The position numbers were made by a program, and so were the translations under genes. From Prevotella sp. BV3P1 (GTDB lineage Bacteria; Bacteroidota; Bacteroidia; Bacteroidales; Bacteroidaceae): a DNA stretch of 64,000 nt. Where the stretch lies: contig NZ_AWXC01000008.1 of the NCBI RefSeq assembly GCF_000479005.1, forward strand, positions 62,001-126,000, written 5' to 3'. The first letter of the stretch is position 1, and the number at the start of each line of letters is the position of its first letter. The notes beneath the pieces are model-generated. The model searched no databases and was not told the DNA's origin. It worked only from the letters and a program-made list of their open reading frames with translations. This document shows positions 51,992 to 61,743 of the stretch, piece by piece.

Positions 51992-52945
51992 ATGATGGAA
52001 CAACAGAAACAATATACCCGCTGCCTCATTGTTGGTAGCGGACCGGCAGGCTATACGGCTGCCATCTATGCGGCTCGTGCCAATCTCAATCCCGTTCTTT
52101 ATTGCGGATTGCAGACAGGCGGCCAGCTCACTCAAACCACTGAGGTGGAGAATTTTCCCGGTTATCCCGAGGGTGTCGACGGCAATCAAATGATGATGGA
52201 TTTGCGTCAGCAGGCCGAACGCTATGGAACGGACATCCGAGACGGTGAGATTGTCAAGGCTGACTTGACTAAAGTGCCTTACAAGCTGTTCACCGATAGT
52301 GGCGATGAGCTTCAGGCAGAGACCGTGATTATTGCCACAGGAGCATCTGCCAAGTATCTTGGCTTGGAGGATGAGGAGAAGTATAAGGGGCAAGGTGTGA
52401 GTGCCTGTGCCACCTGTGATGGATTTTTCTATCGCGGCAAGGTGGTGGCTGTCGTGGGTGGTGGCGACACAGCTTGCGAAGAAGCAACCTATTTGGCTGG
52501 CCTTTGCAGTAAGGTGTACATGATTGTGCGCAAAGATTATCTGCGTGCCTCTGATGTGATGCAACAACGTGTGGAAGAGAACGAGAAGATAGAGATACTC
52601 TATAAGCACAACGCCACAGGGCTCTATGGCGAGAATGGCGTTGAGGGCGTTCACCTGGTTAAACATTTGGGCGAGGCCAACGAAGAGCATTACGACCTGC
52701 CTATCGATGGTTTCTTCTTAGCTATTGGGCACACTCCCAACTCGTCTGTGTTCAAAGACTTCCTTGAAACCAATCAAGCAGGTTACATCAAGACCATCCC
52801 TGGTACGCCAAAGACGAAGATTCCCGGTGTGTATGCGGCTGGTGATGTGGCTGATCCCGTGTATCGTCAGGCTGTCGTAGCTGCGGGAACAGGCTGTCAG
52901 GCAGCCCTTGAGGCAGAGCGATATCTTACTGAAATCAATAAATAA
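51992..52945 (+). CDS. trxB: Thioredoxin reductase
   Basis: A protein of 317 residues from ATG 51992. FAD-binding CLIVGSGPAGYTAAIYAARANL, redox centre C139-A-T-C142 in SACATCDGFFYRG, NADPH-binding VVGGGDTACEEATYLA, and FAD C-terminal GVYAAGDVADPVYRQAVVAAGTG. It reduces thioredoxin with NADPH. Upstream in-frame sequence to 51920 lies in the hairpin and is unlikely to be coding. Confidence 0.95.
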   Translation: MMEQQKQYTRCLIVGSGPAGYTAAIYAARANLNPVLYCGLQTGGQLTQTTEVENFPGYPEGVDGNQMMMDLRQQAERYGTDIRDGEIVKADLTKVPYKLFTDSGDELQAETVIIATGASAKYLGLEDEEKYKGQGVSACATCDGFFYRGKVVAVVGGGDTACEEATYLAGLCSKVYMIVRKDYLRASDVMQQRVEENEKIEILYKHNATGLYGENGVEGVHLVKHLGEANEEHYDLPIDGFFLAIGHTPNSSVFKDFLETNQAGYIKTIPGTPKTKIPGVYAAGDVADPVYRQAVVAAGTGCQAALEAERYLTEINK

Positions 52946-53054
52946 TCTTGGATTTGCGCTGGATTTAAGAGTATAAAACCTTACTTTCAGTATGCCGCAG
53001 AAACGTAATTTTGTACGTTCAAACATGACGGCAGCGTTGACAAGATGGATAAAT

Positions 53055-53098
53055 AAAAGCGGTCTATAGCACACGATGGGTGTTATAGACCGCTTTTT
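53055..53098. terminator. trxB terminator
   Basis: AAAAGCGGTCTATA (53055-53068) pairs with TATAGACCGCTTTT (53084-53097), followed by T residues; strong and probably bidirectional, though pepT ends about 76 bp further on. Confidence 0.8.
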
Positions 53099-53173
53099 AT
53101 CGAATTGTTTTTATCTTTCTTACAATGGATTTGTTTTATATATCAAGCTGGATTGCAGCCAAAACGAAATGCG

Positions 53174-54397
53174 TTAGTCGTTGTATTGGGCCGTTATCTC
53201 GCAAATCTTCACAATAACCTCGACCGCCTTTTTCATGACCTGAATAGAAACAAACTCATAAGGGCCGTGGAAATTAACGCCGCCAGCGAAGATGTTTGGG
53301 CAGGGTAAGCCCTTGAAACTGAGCTGTGCGCCATCGGTTCCACCACGGATAGGCTCCACTTTCGGGGCCACACCGGTTTCTTGCATGGCTTGCAAAACGA
53401 TGTCGATGACGTGCATGTTCGGTTCAATTTTCTCCTTCATGTTGTAGTACTGGTCCTTGATGACAATCTCAACCGTACCCTCACCATACTTTTCGTTCAT
53501 CTTTTGCGCGCAGTCTTCCATAAAGTCCTTGCGGTCTTCGAACTTCTCACGGTCGTGATCTCGAATGAGATAACTCATCTTAGCCTCTTCCGTTCGGGTC
53601 TCCATGCCCAGCAGATGATAGAATCCTTGATAACCCTCGGTGTTCTCTGGGATGTCTGTGTCGGGAATCATGGCGTTAAATTCGCATGCCAACCGATTGG
53701 CATTGATCATCTTGTCTTTTGCATATCCTGTATGAACGCTCACCCCTTTGATTATGATTTTGACGCTGGCAGCGTTGAAGTTCTCGTACTCCAGGTCGCC
53801 AATGTCACCACCATCCATGGTGTAAGCCCAGCTGCATCCAAACTTTTCCACGTCAAAATGGTGTGCGCCAAGTCCTATTTCCTCATCAGGATTGAACCCC
53901 ATGCGTATGTCACCATGCTCAATTTCATCGTGATCGCGTAGGTAGCACATGGCATCTACTATTTCTGCGATACCCGCTTTGTCGTCTGCACCCAGCAAGG
54001 TGTGTCCATCTGTCACGATAAGATCCTCGCCGACGTGCGTCTTCAGTTCGGGAAATTTCCCGGGAGAAGACACGATACCCTCTGAAAGGATGATGTCACC
54101 GCCGTCATAATTGTTTACAATGCGCGCCTTGATGTTAGCTCCGCTGGCATCAGGACTGGTGTCATAATGTGAGATGAAACCGATGGTGGGTATGTCTTTT
54201 TTGGTGTTTGCCTTCAGCGTGGCATAGATGTAGCCTTTTTCATCCATCTCTACATCCGAGAATCCTTCACGTTCCAACTCCTCTTTGAGGTACTTGGCGA
54301 AAACGAGTTGTTTTGATGTACTGGGGACTGTCTGTGAGTCTTCGGACGACTGGGTATCAAACTTGGTATAGTTGATAAATCTCTCTGTAATGTCCAT
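53174..54397 (-). CDS. pepT: Peptidase T (tripeptide aminopeptidase)
   Basis: A 407-residue M20 metallopeptidase releasing the N-terminal residue from tripeptides. Zinc motifs are [13 protein letters not shown] (His, Asp), [13 protein letters not shown] (bridging Asp), [16 protein letters not shown] (catalytic and zinc Glu), and the distal [23 protein letters not shown]. It begins 37 bp after tRNA-Arg on the same strand with no visible promoter between them, so it may be transcribed with the tRNA. Confidence 0.95.
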   Translation of the reverse strand: MDITERFINYTKFDTQSSEDSQTVPSTSKQLVFAKYLKEELEREGFSDVEMDEKGYIYATLKANTKKDIPTIGFISHYDTSPDASGANIKARIVNNYDGGDIILSEGIVSSPGKFPELKTHVGEDLIVTDGHTLLGADDKAGIAEIVDAMCYLRDHDEIEHGDIRMGFNPDEEIGLGAHHFDVEKFGCSWAYTMDGGDIGDLEYENFNAASVKIIIKGVSVHTGYAKDKMINANRLACEFNAMIPDTDIPENTEGYQGFYHLLGMETRTEEAKMSYLIRDHDREKFEDRKDFMEDCAQKMNEKYGEGTVEIVIKDQYYNMKEKIEPNMHVIDIVLQAMQETGVAPKVEPIRGGTDGAQLSFKGLPCPNIFAGGVNFHGPYEFVSIQVMKKAVEVIVKICEITAQYND

Positions 54398-54434
54398 GTA
54401 CTTTTAGAATTAAGTGTGATTTCACTAGTAAGGG

Positions 54435-54508
54435 TGACTCCGGCGGGATTCAAACCCGCGATCTCAGGAACCGGAATCCTGCATTCTATTCAGCTGAACT
54501 ACGGAGCC
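54435..54508 (-). tRNA. tRNA-Arg (anticodon CCG)
   Basis: The 74-nt sequence folds into a full cloverleaf: acceptor GGCTCCG/CGGAGTC, D stem GTTC/GAAT, anticodon stem CAGGA/TCCTG with loop TTCCGGT (anticodon CCG), T arm GCGGG-TTTGAAT-CCCGC. The discriminator base is A; the CCA end is not encoded. Promoter box TATATTTG at 54521-54528 on the minus strand. Confidence 0.95.
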
Positions 54509-54520
54509 ATAATGTGTGTG

Positions 54521-54528
54521 CAAATATA
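54521..54528 (-). promoter_or_regulatory. tRNA-Arg promoter -7 box (TATATTTG)
   Basis: caaatata on the plus strand, 13 bp upstream of the tRNA 5' end. Probably also serves pepT. Confidence 0.65.
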
Positions 54529-54659
54529 AAGAAAAAAGTTGATACCGACAAAACATGCCTTCTTATTTTTCTTTTTTCCGTATTGTGGCCACTATGTGGT
54601 ATAAGAACTCTTTTGGTCATATTTTACATTCCAGCCTTTCGTGTTCATCAAAAAATCAA

Positions 54660-54744
54660 TACCTTTGCATAAGACAGGCTTCACCTCAGCAATTCCAAGC
54701 AAGCTTGATTGCATTCGGTTCGCACTGTCTTTGCAAAAGACAGA
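54660..54744 (+). repeat. Dispersed promoter-bearing repeat, copy C
   Basis: Begins at the -7 box TACCTTTG (54660-54667), contains CATAAGACAGGCTT, the core GCAATTCCAAGCAAGCTTGA followed by TTGC, GTTCGCACT, and a terminal CTGTCTTTGCAAAAGACAG palindrome. It lies about 85 bp before the GH3 gene and supplies its likely promoter. Copies A and B are at 17020 and 21396. Confidence 0.72.
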
Positions 54745-54827
54745 CTTACAACATCTATAAATAAGGTGAATCGATGCGGATGAAAGGAAGAAGTTTGTTG
54801 AATAATAACCTAAACCACCCAATAAAA

Positions 54828-57056
54828 ATGAGAAAAATTATTTTATCCTGCATCCTGTTGGGGATGACTTGTATGGCCAAGGCACAATCGTTGCCCGTGT
54901 ATCTTGATCCAACTAAAAACGTGGAAGAACGCATTGAAGATGCATTGCAACGCATGACGCTGGCCGAAAAGATTAGAGTGATTCACGCACAAAGCAAATT
55001 TTCGTCGGCAGGCGTACCCCGATTGGGGTTTCCTGACTTTTGGACAGACGATGGTCCTCACGGTGTCAGACCAGACGTACTGTGGGATGAGTGGGAACAG
55101 GCTGGGCAAACCAACGACTCGTGTGTGGCCTTTCCGGCGCTGACCTGTCTGACTGCCTCCTGGAATCCACAGTTGGGCATGCTCTATGGAAAGAGCTTAG
55201 GCGAGGAAGCTCGCTATAGAGGGAAGAACATGATACTCGGTCCTGGCGTGAATATCAACCGCACTCCGCTGAACGGGCGTAACTTTGAGTACATGGGCGA
55301 AGACCCATTTCTGGCCTCCCGCATGGTGGTTCCTTATGTTCAGGGACTGCAATCGATTGGCGTGGCAGCCTGTGTGAAGCACTATGCCCTGAACAATGAC
55401 GAGGAATACCGGCATCAGGTCAACGTCATTGTGGACGACAGAGCCTTGCATGAGATTTACCTTCCCGCCTTCAAAGCCGCCGTGCAGGAAGGTAAGGCAT
55501 GGGGCATCATGGGGGCATACAACCTGTATAAGAATCAGCACAACTGCCATAATCAGTATCTGCTCAACGACATCCTCAAGCGCGATTGGGGATTTGACGG
55601 TGTGGTGGTGAGCGATTGGGGCGGTGCACACGATACCGAACAGGCTGTGAAGAACGGACTTGACATGGAATTTGGCACCTGGACCGATGGACTCACCATG
55701 GGAGCCACCAATGCTTACGACAATTATTACCTGGCAAGACCTTATTTGAAGTTAATCCAAGAAGGGAAGTTCACGACCCGCGAACTGGATGAAAAGGTGC
55801 GCAGGGTGCTGCGTTTGTTTTATCGTACAACGATGGATCAGACGTACAAGCAGGGTTTCTTATGCTCTGACGCCCACTATGAGGCAGCCCAGAAGATTGC
55901 AGAAGAAGGCATCGTGCTATTGAAAAACCAAGGAAACGTGCTGCCCATTGATCTCCATCAGGCCAAACGGGTGCTTGTAGTGGGCGAGAACGCCATCAAG
56001 ATGATGACCGTTGGCGGAGGAAGCTCGTCCTTGAAAGTGCAACGCGAGATTTCTCCGCTTGATGGACTGAAGGCAAGATTGGCAGGAAAAGCAACCGTAG
56101 ACTATGCCCGAGGCTATGTGGGTGATGTCACTGGCAATTACAATGGCGTAACAACGGGACAGGACTTGTCTGAAAAGAGGTCGGCTGACGAGCTGATTGC
56201 CGAAGCGGTTTCCAAGGCTAAAGAGGCCGACTATGTGATATTCTTCGGTGGCTTGAACAAGAGCGACTATCAAGACTGTGAGGGACACGACCGCAAATCA
56301 TACGGCTTGCCCTACCAACAAGACCGCGTAATTACCGCCTTGGCCAAGGTCAACAAAAACTTTATCTATGTCAATATTTCTGGTAATGCCGTTGAAATGC
56401 CGTGGGTGAAGCAGGTTCCGGCCATCGTGCAGGGCTGGTTTATCGGCTCACAGGCCGGTGTGGCATTGGCTTCTGTGCTCGTGGGTGATGCCAATCCGTC
56501 GGGCAAACTGCCATACACCTGGTTCAAGACCTTGAACGACGTGCCAGCTCACCGACTGAACAGCTATCCCGGAACGTGGCGTGCCGACAAGAAGGTGATA
56601 GACGAAACCTACAAGGAAGGCATTTTCGTTGGCTACAGGTGGGTTGACAAGGATAAGACGAAGCCGCTCTTCGCCTTCGGACATGGACTGAGCTACACCT
56701 CCTTTGACCTTTCCAATTTGCGATTGAGTCAGAAGAAGATGACGGAAAACGACCAACTCACGGCCACCGTCACGGTCAAGAATACAGGCCGCCGTGCAGG
56801 TGCTGAGGTGGTTCAACTGTATGTCAGCGACCTGAAATCGTCGTTGCCTCGCCCCCAAAAAGAACTCAAAGGCTTCAAGAAGGTGTATCTCGCTTCGGGA
56901 GAAACCAAGGATGTAGACATTACCATCGACCGCTCTGCCTTGAGTTTCTATCATGACAAGCAACAAAAGTGGGTGGCCGAGCCTGGTGATTTTGAGGTGT
57001 TGGTGGGCAACGCTTCCGACCATCTTCCGCTCAAAGCCAAGTTTAGATTACAATAA
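54828..57056 (+). CDS. Glycoside hydrolase family 3 (beta-glucosidase-like)
   Basis: A protein of 742 residues from ATG 54828, which begins the signal peptide MRKIILSCILLGMTCMAKAQ. GH3 N-terminal barrel: GFPDFWTDDGPHGVR, GKNMILGPGVNINRTPLNGRNFEYMGEDP, CVKHYALNNDEEYRH, and the nucleophile D263 in VVSDWGGAHD. The GH3 C-terminal domain and a fibronectin type III-like domain (TVTVKNTGRRAGAEVVQLYVSD) follow. Periplasmic or surface exo-acting beta-glucosidase or xylosidase; exact sugar not determined. Confidence 0.93.
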   Translation: MRKIILSCILLGMTCMAKAQSLPVYLDPTKNVEERIEDALQRMTLAEKIRVIHAQSKFSSAGVPRLGFPDFWTDDGPHGVRPDVLWDEWEQAGQTNDSCVAFPALTCLTASWNPQLGMLYGKSLGEEARYRGKNMILGPGVNINRTPLNGRNFEYMGEDPFLASRMVVPYVQGLQSIGVAACVKHYALNNDEEYRHQVNVIVDDRALHEIYLPAFKAAVQEGKAWGIMGAYNLYKNQHNCHNQYLLNDILKRDWGFDGVVVSDWGGAHDTEQAVKNGLDMEFGTWTDGLTMGATNAYDNYYLARPYLKLIQEGKFTTRELDEKVRRVLRLFYRTTMDQTYKQGFLCSDAHYEAAQKIAEEGIVLLKNQGNVLPIDLHQAKRVLVVGENAIKMMTVGGGSSSLKVQREISPLDGLKARLAGKATVDYARGYVGDVTGNYNGVTTGQDLSEKRSADELIAEAVSKAKEADYVIFFGGLNKSDYQDCEGHDRKSYGLPYQQDRVITALAKVNKNFIYVNISGNAVEMPWVKQVPAIVQGWFIGSQAGVALASVLVGDANPSGKLPYTWFKTLNDVPAHRLNSYPGTWRADKKVIDETYKEGIFVGYRWVDKDKTKPLFAFGHGLSYTSFDLSNLRLSQKKMTENDQLTATVTVKNTGRRAGAEVVQLYVSDLKSSLPRPQKELKGFKKVYLASGETKDVDITIDRSALSFYHDKQQKWVAEPGDFEVLVGNASDHLPLKAKFRLQ

Positions 57057-57171
57057 AGCCGCCTCGGTGTTGATGATTGCCATCAACGGAAACGGTTTTT
57101 GAATCAAGCAGATTACGTCACAGCAATTCAAACTCATTGATTTGTCTTGGGCTTACACTGTTTTACGCATC

Positions 57172-57213
57172 AAATCCTCCACGTTCACCTCCATGGAAAC
57201 GTGGAGGATTTTT
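57172..57213 (+). terminator. GH3 terminator
   Basis: AAATCCTCCACGTT (57172-57185) pairs with AACGTGGAGGATTT (57198-57211) followed by T residues; a strong intrinsic terminator. Confidence 0.85.
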
Positions 57214-57818
57214 GTGTGGCCACGGTACTCCAGTACCCCGAATATTAGCAGCTGGCGGAACGGAGTCAAGTAGATGTCAATAAGTGGGAAGTAAGATAAA
57301 ACGTTGACTTTTTTTACCAAATATCGCCCTTAAAACGGCACATGTAAATGTTCAATCTAGAAAAAATCAATAGGCAAGCAGGCGACAAATAAGTGAAAAC
57401 AGGGTAAGAAAAACTCAAATTTTACCCCAAAAGCTGCACTTTTCGTGCTTAAAAGCATCATTTTGGTGGACTATTCCCATGCATTAACCAGCCAAAGTCA
57501 TGCATGTATCACCCTTAATGCAATGCTTTTGAGTAAATAAGACTTGAAAAATAGACTGGTTGTGCTGTAAGTTAAATGTAAATCATTGATTGTTAGAGAG
57601 ATGCGTTGTTTTCTTATTTTGGGCGAATTTGCGTCCGTGTGACTGGTTCGTTGAAAATAAACGAAATATGGAGAGGTTGGATGTCAAGAAAAATCATTTG
57701 TGGCTACCATCGTGACCCTCATCCTCTTGGTGTGTGCAAATAGTCATTAAAAATGCGTAAATAGTATCTTTTGGTGTTATTGTTGTCCTGAATACTTGCG
57801 TATGATTGATATAACGTC

Positions 57819-57826
57819 TATCTTTG
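57819..57826 (+). promoter_or_regulatory. asnA promoter -7 box (TATCTTTG)
   Basis: TAnnTTTG match with the typical following CA, 64 bp before ATG 57891. Confidence 0.65.
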
Positions 57827-57890
57827 CAGACACGTCAGCAATCAAGAGGTGGCGTGCCAAACCGAATATGATGTTTTAGAAAATACAACG

Positions 57891-58928
57891 ATGAGCAAAT
57901 TGATAAAACCACCCCACTATCATGCATTATTGGACATGAAGCAGACAGAGCGGGGCATTAAACAGATAAAAGACTTTTTTCAACAAAACCTTTCCACCGA
58001 ATTGCGCTTGAGGCGCGTCACCGCCCCCTTGTTCGTTCTCAAAGGACTGGGCATAAACGACGACCTCAATGGTGTGGAGCGGCCGGTAAGTTTTCCCATC
58101 AAGGACCTCGGAGACGCCGAGGCAGAGGTGGTTCACTCGTTGGCTAAGTGGAAAAGACTGACGCTGGCCGAGTACAATATTCAGCCCGGCCATGGCATCT
58201 ACACCGACATGAACGCCATCAGAGCCGACGAGGAGCTGGACAACCTGCATTCATTGTACGTCGATCAGTGGGACTGGGAGGCGGTTATTACCCCCGAACA
58301 ACGCACGCTCTCGTTCCTTAAAAATGTGGTGGAGCGCATCTATGCCGCGCTGCTTCGCACCGAATACCTCACTTGCGAGACCTACCCGCAGCTCAAACCT
58401 TTCCTCCCCGAGCAAATTCACTTCATCCATAGCGAGGACTTGTTGCGGCAATATCCCGACCTTTCACCCAAAGAGCGTGAAGATGCCATCTGTGAAAAGT
58501 ATGGCGCGGTGTTTATCATTGGCATCGGAAGCACGCTCAGCAACGGTGAGAAACACGACGGGCGCGCCCCTGACTACGACGATTGGTCTACCGTGACCAA
58601 TGGCGGTCAGGCGGGACTCAATGGTGACATCCTCATCTGGTATCCTGTGTTGGAGCGTTCCATCGAACTCTCTTCCATGGGAATTCGTGTGGATAAGGAA
58701 AGTCTGCTGCGACAGCTACGGCTTTCGGGGCAGGAAGAGCGGCAGCAACTTTACTTCCATCAGCAGTTGCTCAACGACAAGTTGCCATTGAGTATTGGCG
58801 GCGGCATTGGGCAAAGCAGGTTGTGCATGGTGCTTTTGCAGAAAGCCCATATCGGCGAGATTCAGGCCAGCATTTGGCCCGAAGACATGCGCGAGGCGTG
58901 TGACAAGCTGGACATGCGGCTCATTTAG
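57891..58928 (+). CDS. asnA: Aspartate-ammonia ligase
   Basis: A protein of 345 residues from ATG 57891. AsnA makes asparagine from aspartate, ammonia and ATP, and resembles the catalytic core of class II aminoacyl-tRNA synthetases. Typical segments are LRLRRVTAPLFVLKGLGINDDLNGVERPVSF, LAKWKRLTLAEYNI, GIYTDMNAIRADEELDNLHSLYVDQWDWE, and the ATP-binding SIGGGIGQSRLCM. Flanked by its own promoter and a strong terminator: a single-gene unit. Confidence 0.96.
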   Translation: MSKLIKPPHYHALLDMKQTERGIKQIKDFFQQNLSTELRLRRVTAPLFVLKGLGINDDLNGVERPVSFPIKDLGDAEAEVVHSLAKWKRLTLAEYNIQPGHGIYTDMNAIRADEELDNLHSLYVDQWDWEAVITPEQRTLSFLKNVVERIYAALLRTEYLTCETYPQLKPFLPEQIHFIHSEDLLRQYPDLSPKEREDAICEKYGAVFIIGIGSTLSNGEKHDGRAPDYDDWSTVTNGGQAGLNGDILIWYPVLERSIELSSMGIRVDKESLLRQLRLSGQEERQQLYFHQQLLNDKLPLSIGGGIGQSRLCMVLLQKAHIGEIQASIWPEDMREACDKLDMRLI

Positions 58929-58969
58929 CAGTCCGCCAGTTGGGCTGCTCTACAGACATGGATAAATGA

Positions 58970-59006
58970 AAAAAGCCAGCCATCGGCGACCGATGGCTGG
59001 CTTTTT
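58970..59006. terminator. Bidirectional terminator between asnA and the patatin gene
   Basis: AAAAGCCAGCCATCGG (58971-58986) pairs with CCGATGGCTGGCTTTT (58990-59005), with A- and T-runs on both sides, so it serves both converging genes. Confidence 0.88.
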
Positions 59007-59020
59007 AAATCGTACCTCAC

Positions 59021-61243
59021 TTAGAAAACAAATCCAAGATTGATGTAGTAATTGGGTGTCTTGGTCTTACTCGACCATCCTATCGAGCCTCCAATCGGCC
59101 CCAACACACTGTTATAGTAGTAAGCTGCCTGACAACCAATCTTTGGACCATGGTCAAACAGGTCATCGAACTTGTCGTCTGACAGGTAACCTGATATCTT
59201 TGCGATGACATAGTTGTTGTCTAAGATGCGCTGCTGAAGCCTCAGTTGTGCCGCTACAAACTTATCTTTCACCTGTTCCACGTAGGCCACGCCGGCAAAA
59301 GGCATGTGCTGACTGTCAGAAAAGTAATGGAACCGGTCGCCTCCGATGATGTTTTGCAAAACGTATGGTGCATTGGTACCCTCAATCAGTCGACCATAGA
59401 GCATCGGCTGCAGTGTGAGTCTGTTGTTCAGTGGAAACGAGATGCGCCACATGGCGTTCACGATGCTCAATCCGCTATGGTCGTCGTAGCCCACGAAATT
59501 GTCGGTGTAATAGCCGTAACCCGCCTCAAACTTGGCTCCCTTGGATGGAAAATTCCAATGGTTTTCCGAGTTGAAGGTTATCTCGCCCTGGTAACTAATG
59601 AGGTGCAGGTTCTTCAAATCTGTATTCCACCGCTCGCGTTTTACATCCTGCAGTACGGCATCGTGGTGATAAAAGTCATAGCGTCCACCCAGGCGAAAGT
59701 TGAAGTTGCGGATGTTGAAGTCGAACGGAACCACCCTCACGGTGTGCTGGTTGTAAATCAGGTTGACGTCTCTTGTTCCCTCGCTATAGATGTTGATGTC
59801 CTGATGACGGAACTGATAGGATACGTTAACTTTTCCCCAGGAGCTGGGATACAGTGCAAAGTCGGCATTAGCCATGGTGCGTTTGCCCAGTCGCAGGGTA
59901 AAGTTGGCTGCCATGGGGATGGCCTTGCTCCGCACAAACAGTCCCAGGTTGGCCTGTAAGGCCACCAACTCTTCCGTGTCAAACCGCAGTCCCAGACTTG
60001 CTTTGGCGTCTTTCTGTCCCTTGGAGGCAATGTGTAGACGCTCGCCATTTTCCGTTGGTGTGATGTAGCAGTCGGCATCATTGTAGTACAGGTCGGCGCG
60101 CATCGTGTTGGATATCTGGTCTAATAGGTTCACTTGTATGCTGTCACGCTTGTTCAGCTTGAACTTGTGTGCGATGTATCTTTGATCAGCTTCGTCGACA
60201 TCCTCGTACACGATGTCGGCTATTTTCACCTTGTCGGGCTGAATCTCAACCTTGTTCTTGACCAGGTGTTCTGGTTCCTGTCCGGGTGCGATGCCCAATT
60301 CTTTTCTCAATTTCTCCAGCTTTGGCCATTGCTTCATGGCCGCCTCCTCGCCTCGCCTAATCAGGGTGTCGATGGCGGCGGTTGAGAATGAGGCCGCACC
60401 ATAGCCTTTCGTATCGGTGCTGATGAGGATATCCGTCTTGGCAATGTTTTCATCATACTTGTTCTTACAGTTGATGTCAACAATCTGTCCAATCACACTG
60501 GCACCCTTGTCGAAGTCGCTTGCCGTCTTTGGAGGCTCCTGGACGGTGACGCCAATCACGATGTCGGCTCCCATTTCGCGGGCGATGTCTGCCGGGTAGT
60601 TGTTGCGCAGTCCACCGTCAATCAACACCATGTCGCCCTTCCTGATGGGCGTGAATGCCCCTGGGATGGACATGCTGGCGCGCATGGCCTCGGTGAGTGA
60701 ACCTCGGTGGAAAACGTATTCGGTGTTGTCTATGATGTTCGTGGCAACGCAGGCAAAGGGGATGGGCAGGTCGTTGAAATCAATGGAGTCGCGGTAGTTG
60801 AAGGCCAGCCGGGCAAACAGCTTTGAAAGATTCTTCCCTTGTATCAGACCTCCCTGACGTGTGCGGTTGTTTTTGCCAAGCCGGATGTCACGGCTCAGCA
60901 TATAAGTATTTTCTTTTTTCCTTTTGTTCAGGTTGAGGTTTCTCACGTCAACCTTGTCCGACAGCACGAGCGACCAGTCTTGCAGCCTGACGATAGAGTC
61001 CATACAATGTGCATCGTAGCCTATGCAGTACAGTCCACCTATGATACTTCCCATCGATGTTCCTGTCACGATGTCCACTGGGATGCCTGCTTCTTCTATC
61101 ACCTTCAGTGCCCCGATGTGCGCCATGCCCTTGGCTCCGCCGCCACTCAGCACCACAGCCACCTTCTTGCGGGCGTGGTGGGGCTGGGCCTGTGCTACCA
61201 GACCGAAGAAGAGCAGCATACAGAGAATTAGTGTTTTCCTCAT
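59021..61243 (-). CDS. Patatin-like phospholipase with BamA-like beta-barrel
   Basis: A 740-residue protein with a signal peptide (MRKTLILCMLLFFGLVAQAQ). The patatin domain has the oxyanion motif GGGAKG (34-39), nucleophile S63 in GTSMG, and the catalytic D209 in IDGG. A POTRA-like region follows (IADIVYEDVDEADQRYIAHKFKLN), then an Omp85/BamA-type barrel ending in NYYINLGFVF. This is the type Vd (PlpD-like) patatin autotransporter architecture; the lipase domain may be displayed or released at the outer membrane. It begins 21 bp after queF and may be co-transcribed. Confidence 0.9.
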   Translation of the reverse strand: MRKTLILCMLLFFGLVAQAQPHHARKKVAVVLSGGGAKGMAHIGALKVIEEAGIPVDIVTGTSMGSIIGGLYCIGYDAHCMDSIVRLQDWSLVLSDKVDVRNLNLNKRKKENTYMLSRDIRLGKNNRTRQGGLIQGKNLSKLFARLAFNYRDSIDFNDLPIPFACVATNIIDNTEYVFHRGSLTEAMRASMSIPGAFTPIRKGDMVLIDGGLRNNYPADIAREMGADIVIGVTVQEPPKTASDFDKGASVIGQIVDINCKNKYDENIAKTDILISTDTKGYGAASFSTAAIDTLIRRGEEAAMKQWPKLEKLRKELGIAPGQEPEHLVKNKVEIQPDKVKIADIVYEDVDEADQRYIAHKFKLNKRDSIQVNLLDQISNTMRADLYYNDADCYITPTENGERLHIASKGQKDAKASLGLRFDTEELVALQANLGLFVRSKAIPMAANFTLRLGKRTMANADFALYPSSWGKVNVSYQFRHQDINIYSEGTRDVNLIYNQHTVRVVPFDFNIRNFNFRLGGRYDFYHHDAVLQDVKRERWNTDLKNLHLISYQGEITFNSENHWNFPSKGAKFEAGYGYYTDNFVGYDDHSGLSIVNAMWRISFPLNNRLTLQPMLYGRLIEGTNAPYVLQNIIGGDRFHYFSDSQHMPFAGVAYVEQVKDKFVAAQLRLQQRILDNNYVIAKISGYLSDDKFDDLFDHGPKIGCQAAYYYNSVLGPIGGSIGWSSKTKTPNYYINLGFVF

Positions 61244-61264
61244 AGCTGTATGTATTTGTGTTAT

Positions 61265-61723
61265 TTAATGGTTCGCAAAGCGTTGCTTGGCCAAGGCTTC
61301 GTACTTGGTCCCTGGCTGTCCATAGTTGGCATAAGGGTAGATGCTGATGCCGCCTCGTGGAGTAAAGAGGCCTGTCACCTCAATGTATTTAGGCTGCATC
61401 AGCTTGATGAGGTCTTTCATGATGATGTTCACGCAGTCTTCATGAAAGTCGCCATGATTGCGAAAAGAGAACAGGTACAGCTTCAGACTCTTACTCTCCA
61501 CCATGCGCTCGCCGGGGATGTAGGCGATGCGTATTTCGGCAAAGTCGGGCTGCCCGGTGATGGGACACAGCGATGTGAACTCGGGACAGTTGAACTGTAC
61601 CCAATAATCGTTCATGGGATGTTTGTTCTGAAAGGTTTCCAACACCTCGGGTGCGTAATCCATCTGATACTTGGTTTTCGCTCCCAAAGCCTTTAAGCCA
61701 TCCTCTTTTCTTGTACTTTCCAT
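61265..61723 (-). CDS. queF: NADPH-dependent 7-cyano-7-deazaguanine reductase (preQ0 reductase)
   Basis: A 152-residue short-type QueF that reduces preQ0 to preQ1 in queuosine synthesis. [20 protein letters not shown] holds the active-site C53 and D60; the family's [21 protein letters not shown] motif (NADPH site) is complete. It follows the queuosine-precursor transporter gene by 20 bp, and both lie downstream of a probable preQ1 riboswitch. Confidence 0.95.
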   Translation of the reverse strand: MESTRKEDGLKALGAKTKYQMDYAPEVLETFQNKHPMNDYWVQFNCPEFTSLCPITGQPDFAEIRIAYIPGERMVESKSLKLYLFSFRNHGDFHEDCVNIIMKDLIKLMQPKYIEVTGLFTPRGGISIYPYANYGQPGTKYEALAKQRFANH

Positions 61724-61743
61724 AAGCCAATACCTTATTTATA

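Larger units (their letters stand above)
57057..57890. other. Long intergenic region between GH3 and asnA
   Basis: Holds the GH3 terminator (57172-57213), AT-rich sequence with AAAAGCATC and CAATGCTTTTGAG motifs (57460-57540) shared with other long spacers, and the asnA promoter box TATCTTTG (57819-57826). No gene is supported in it. Confidence 0.5.
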
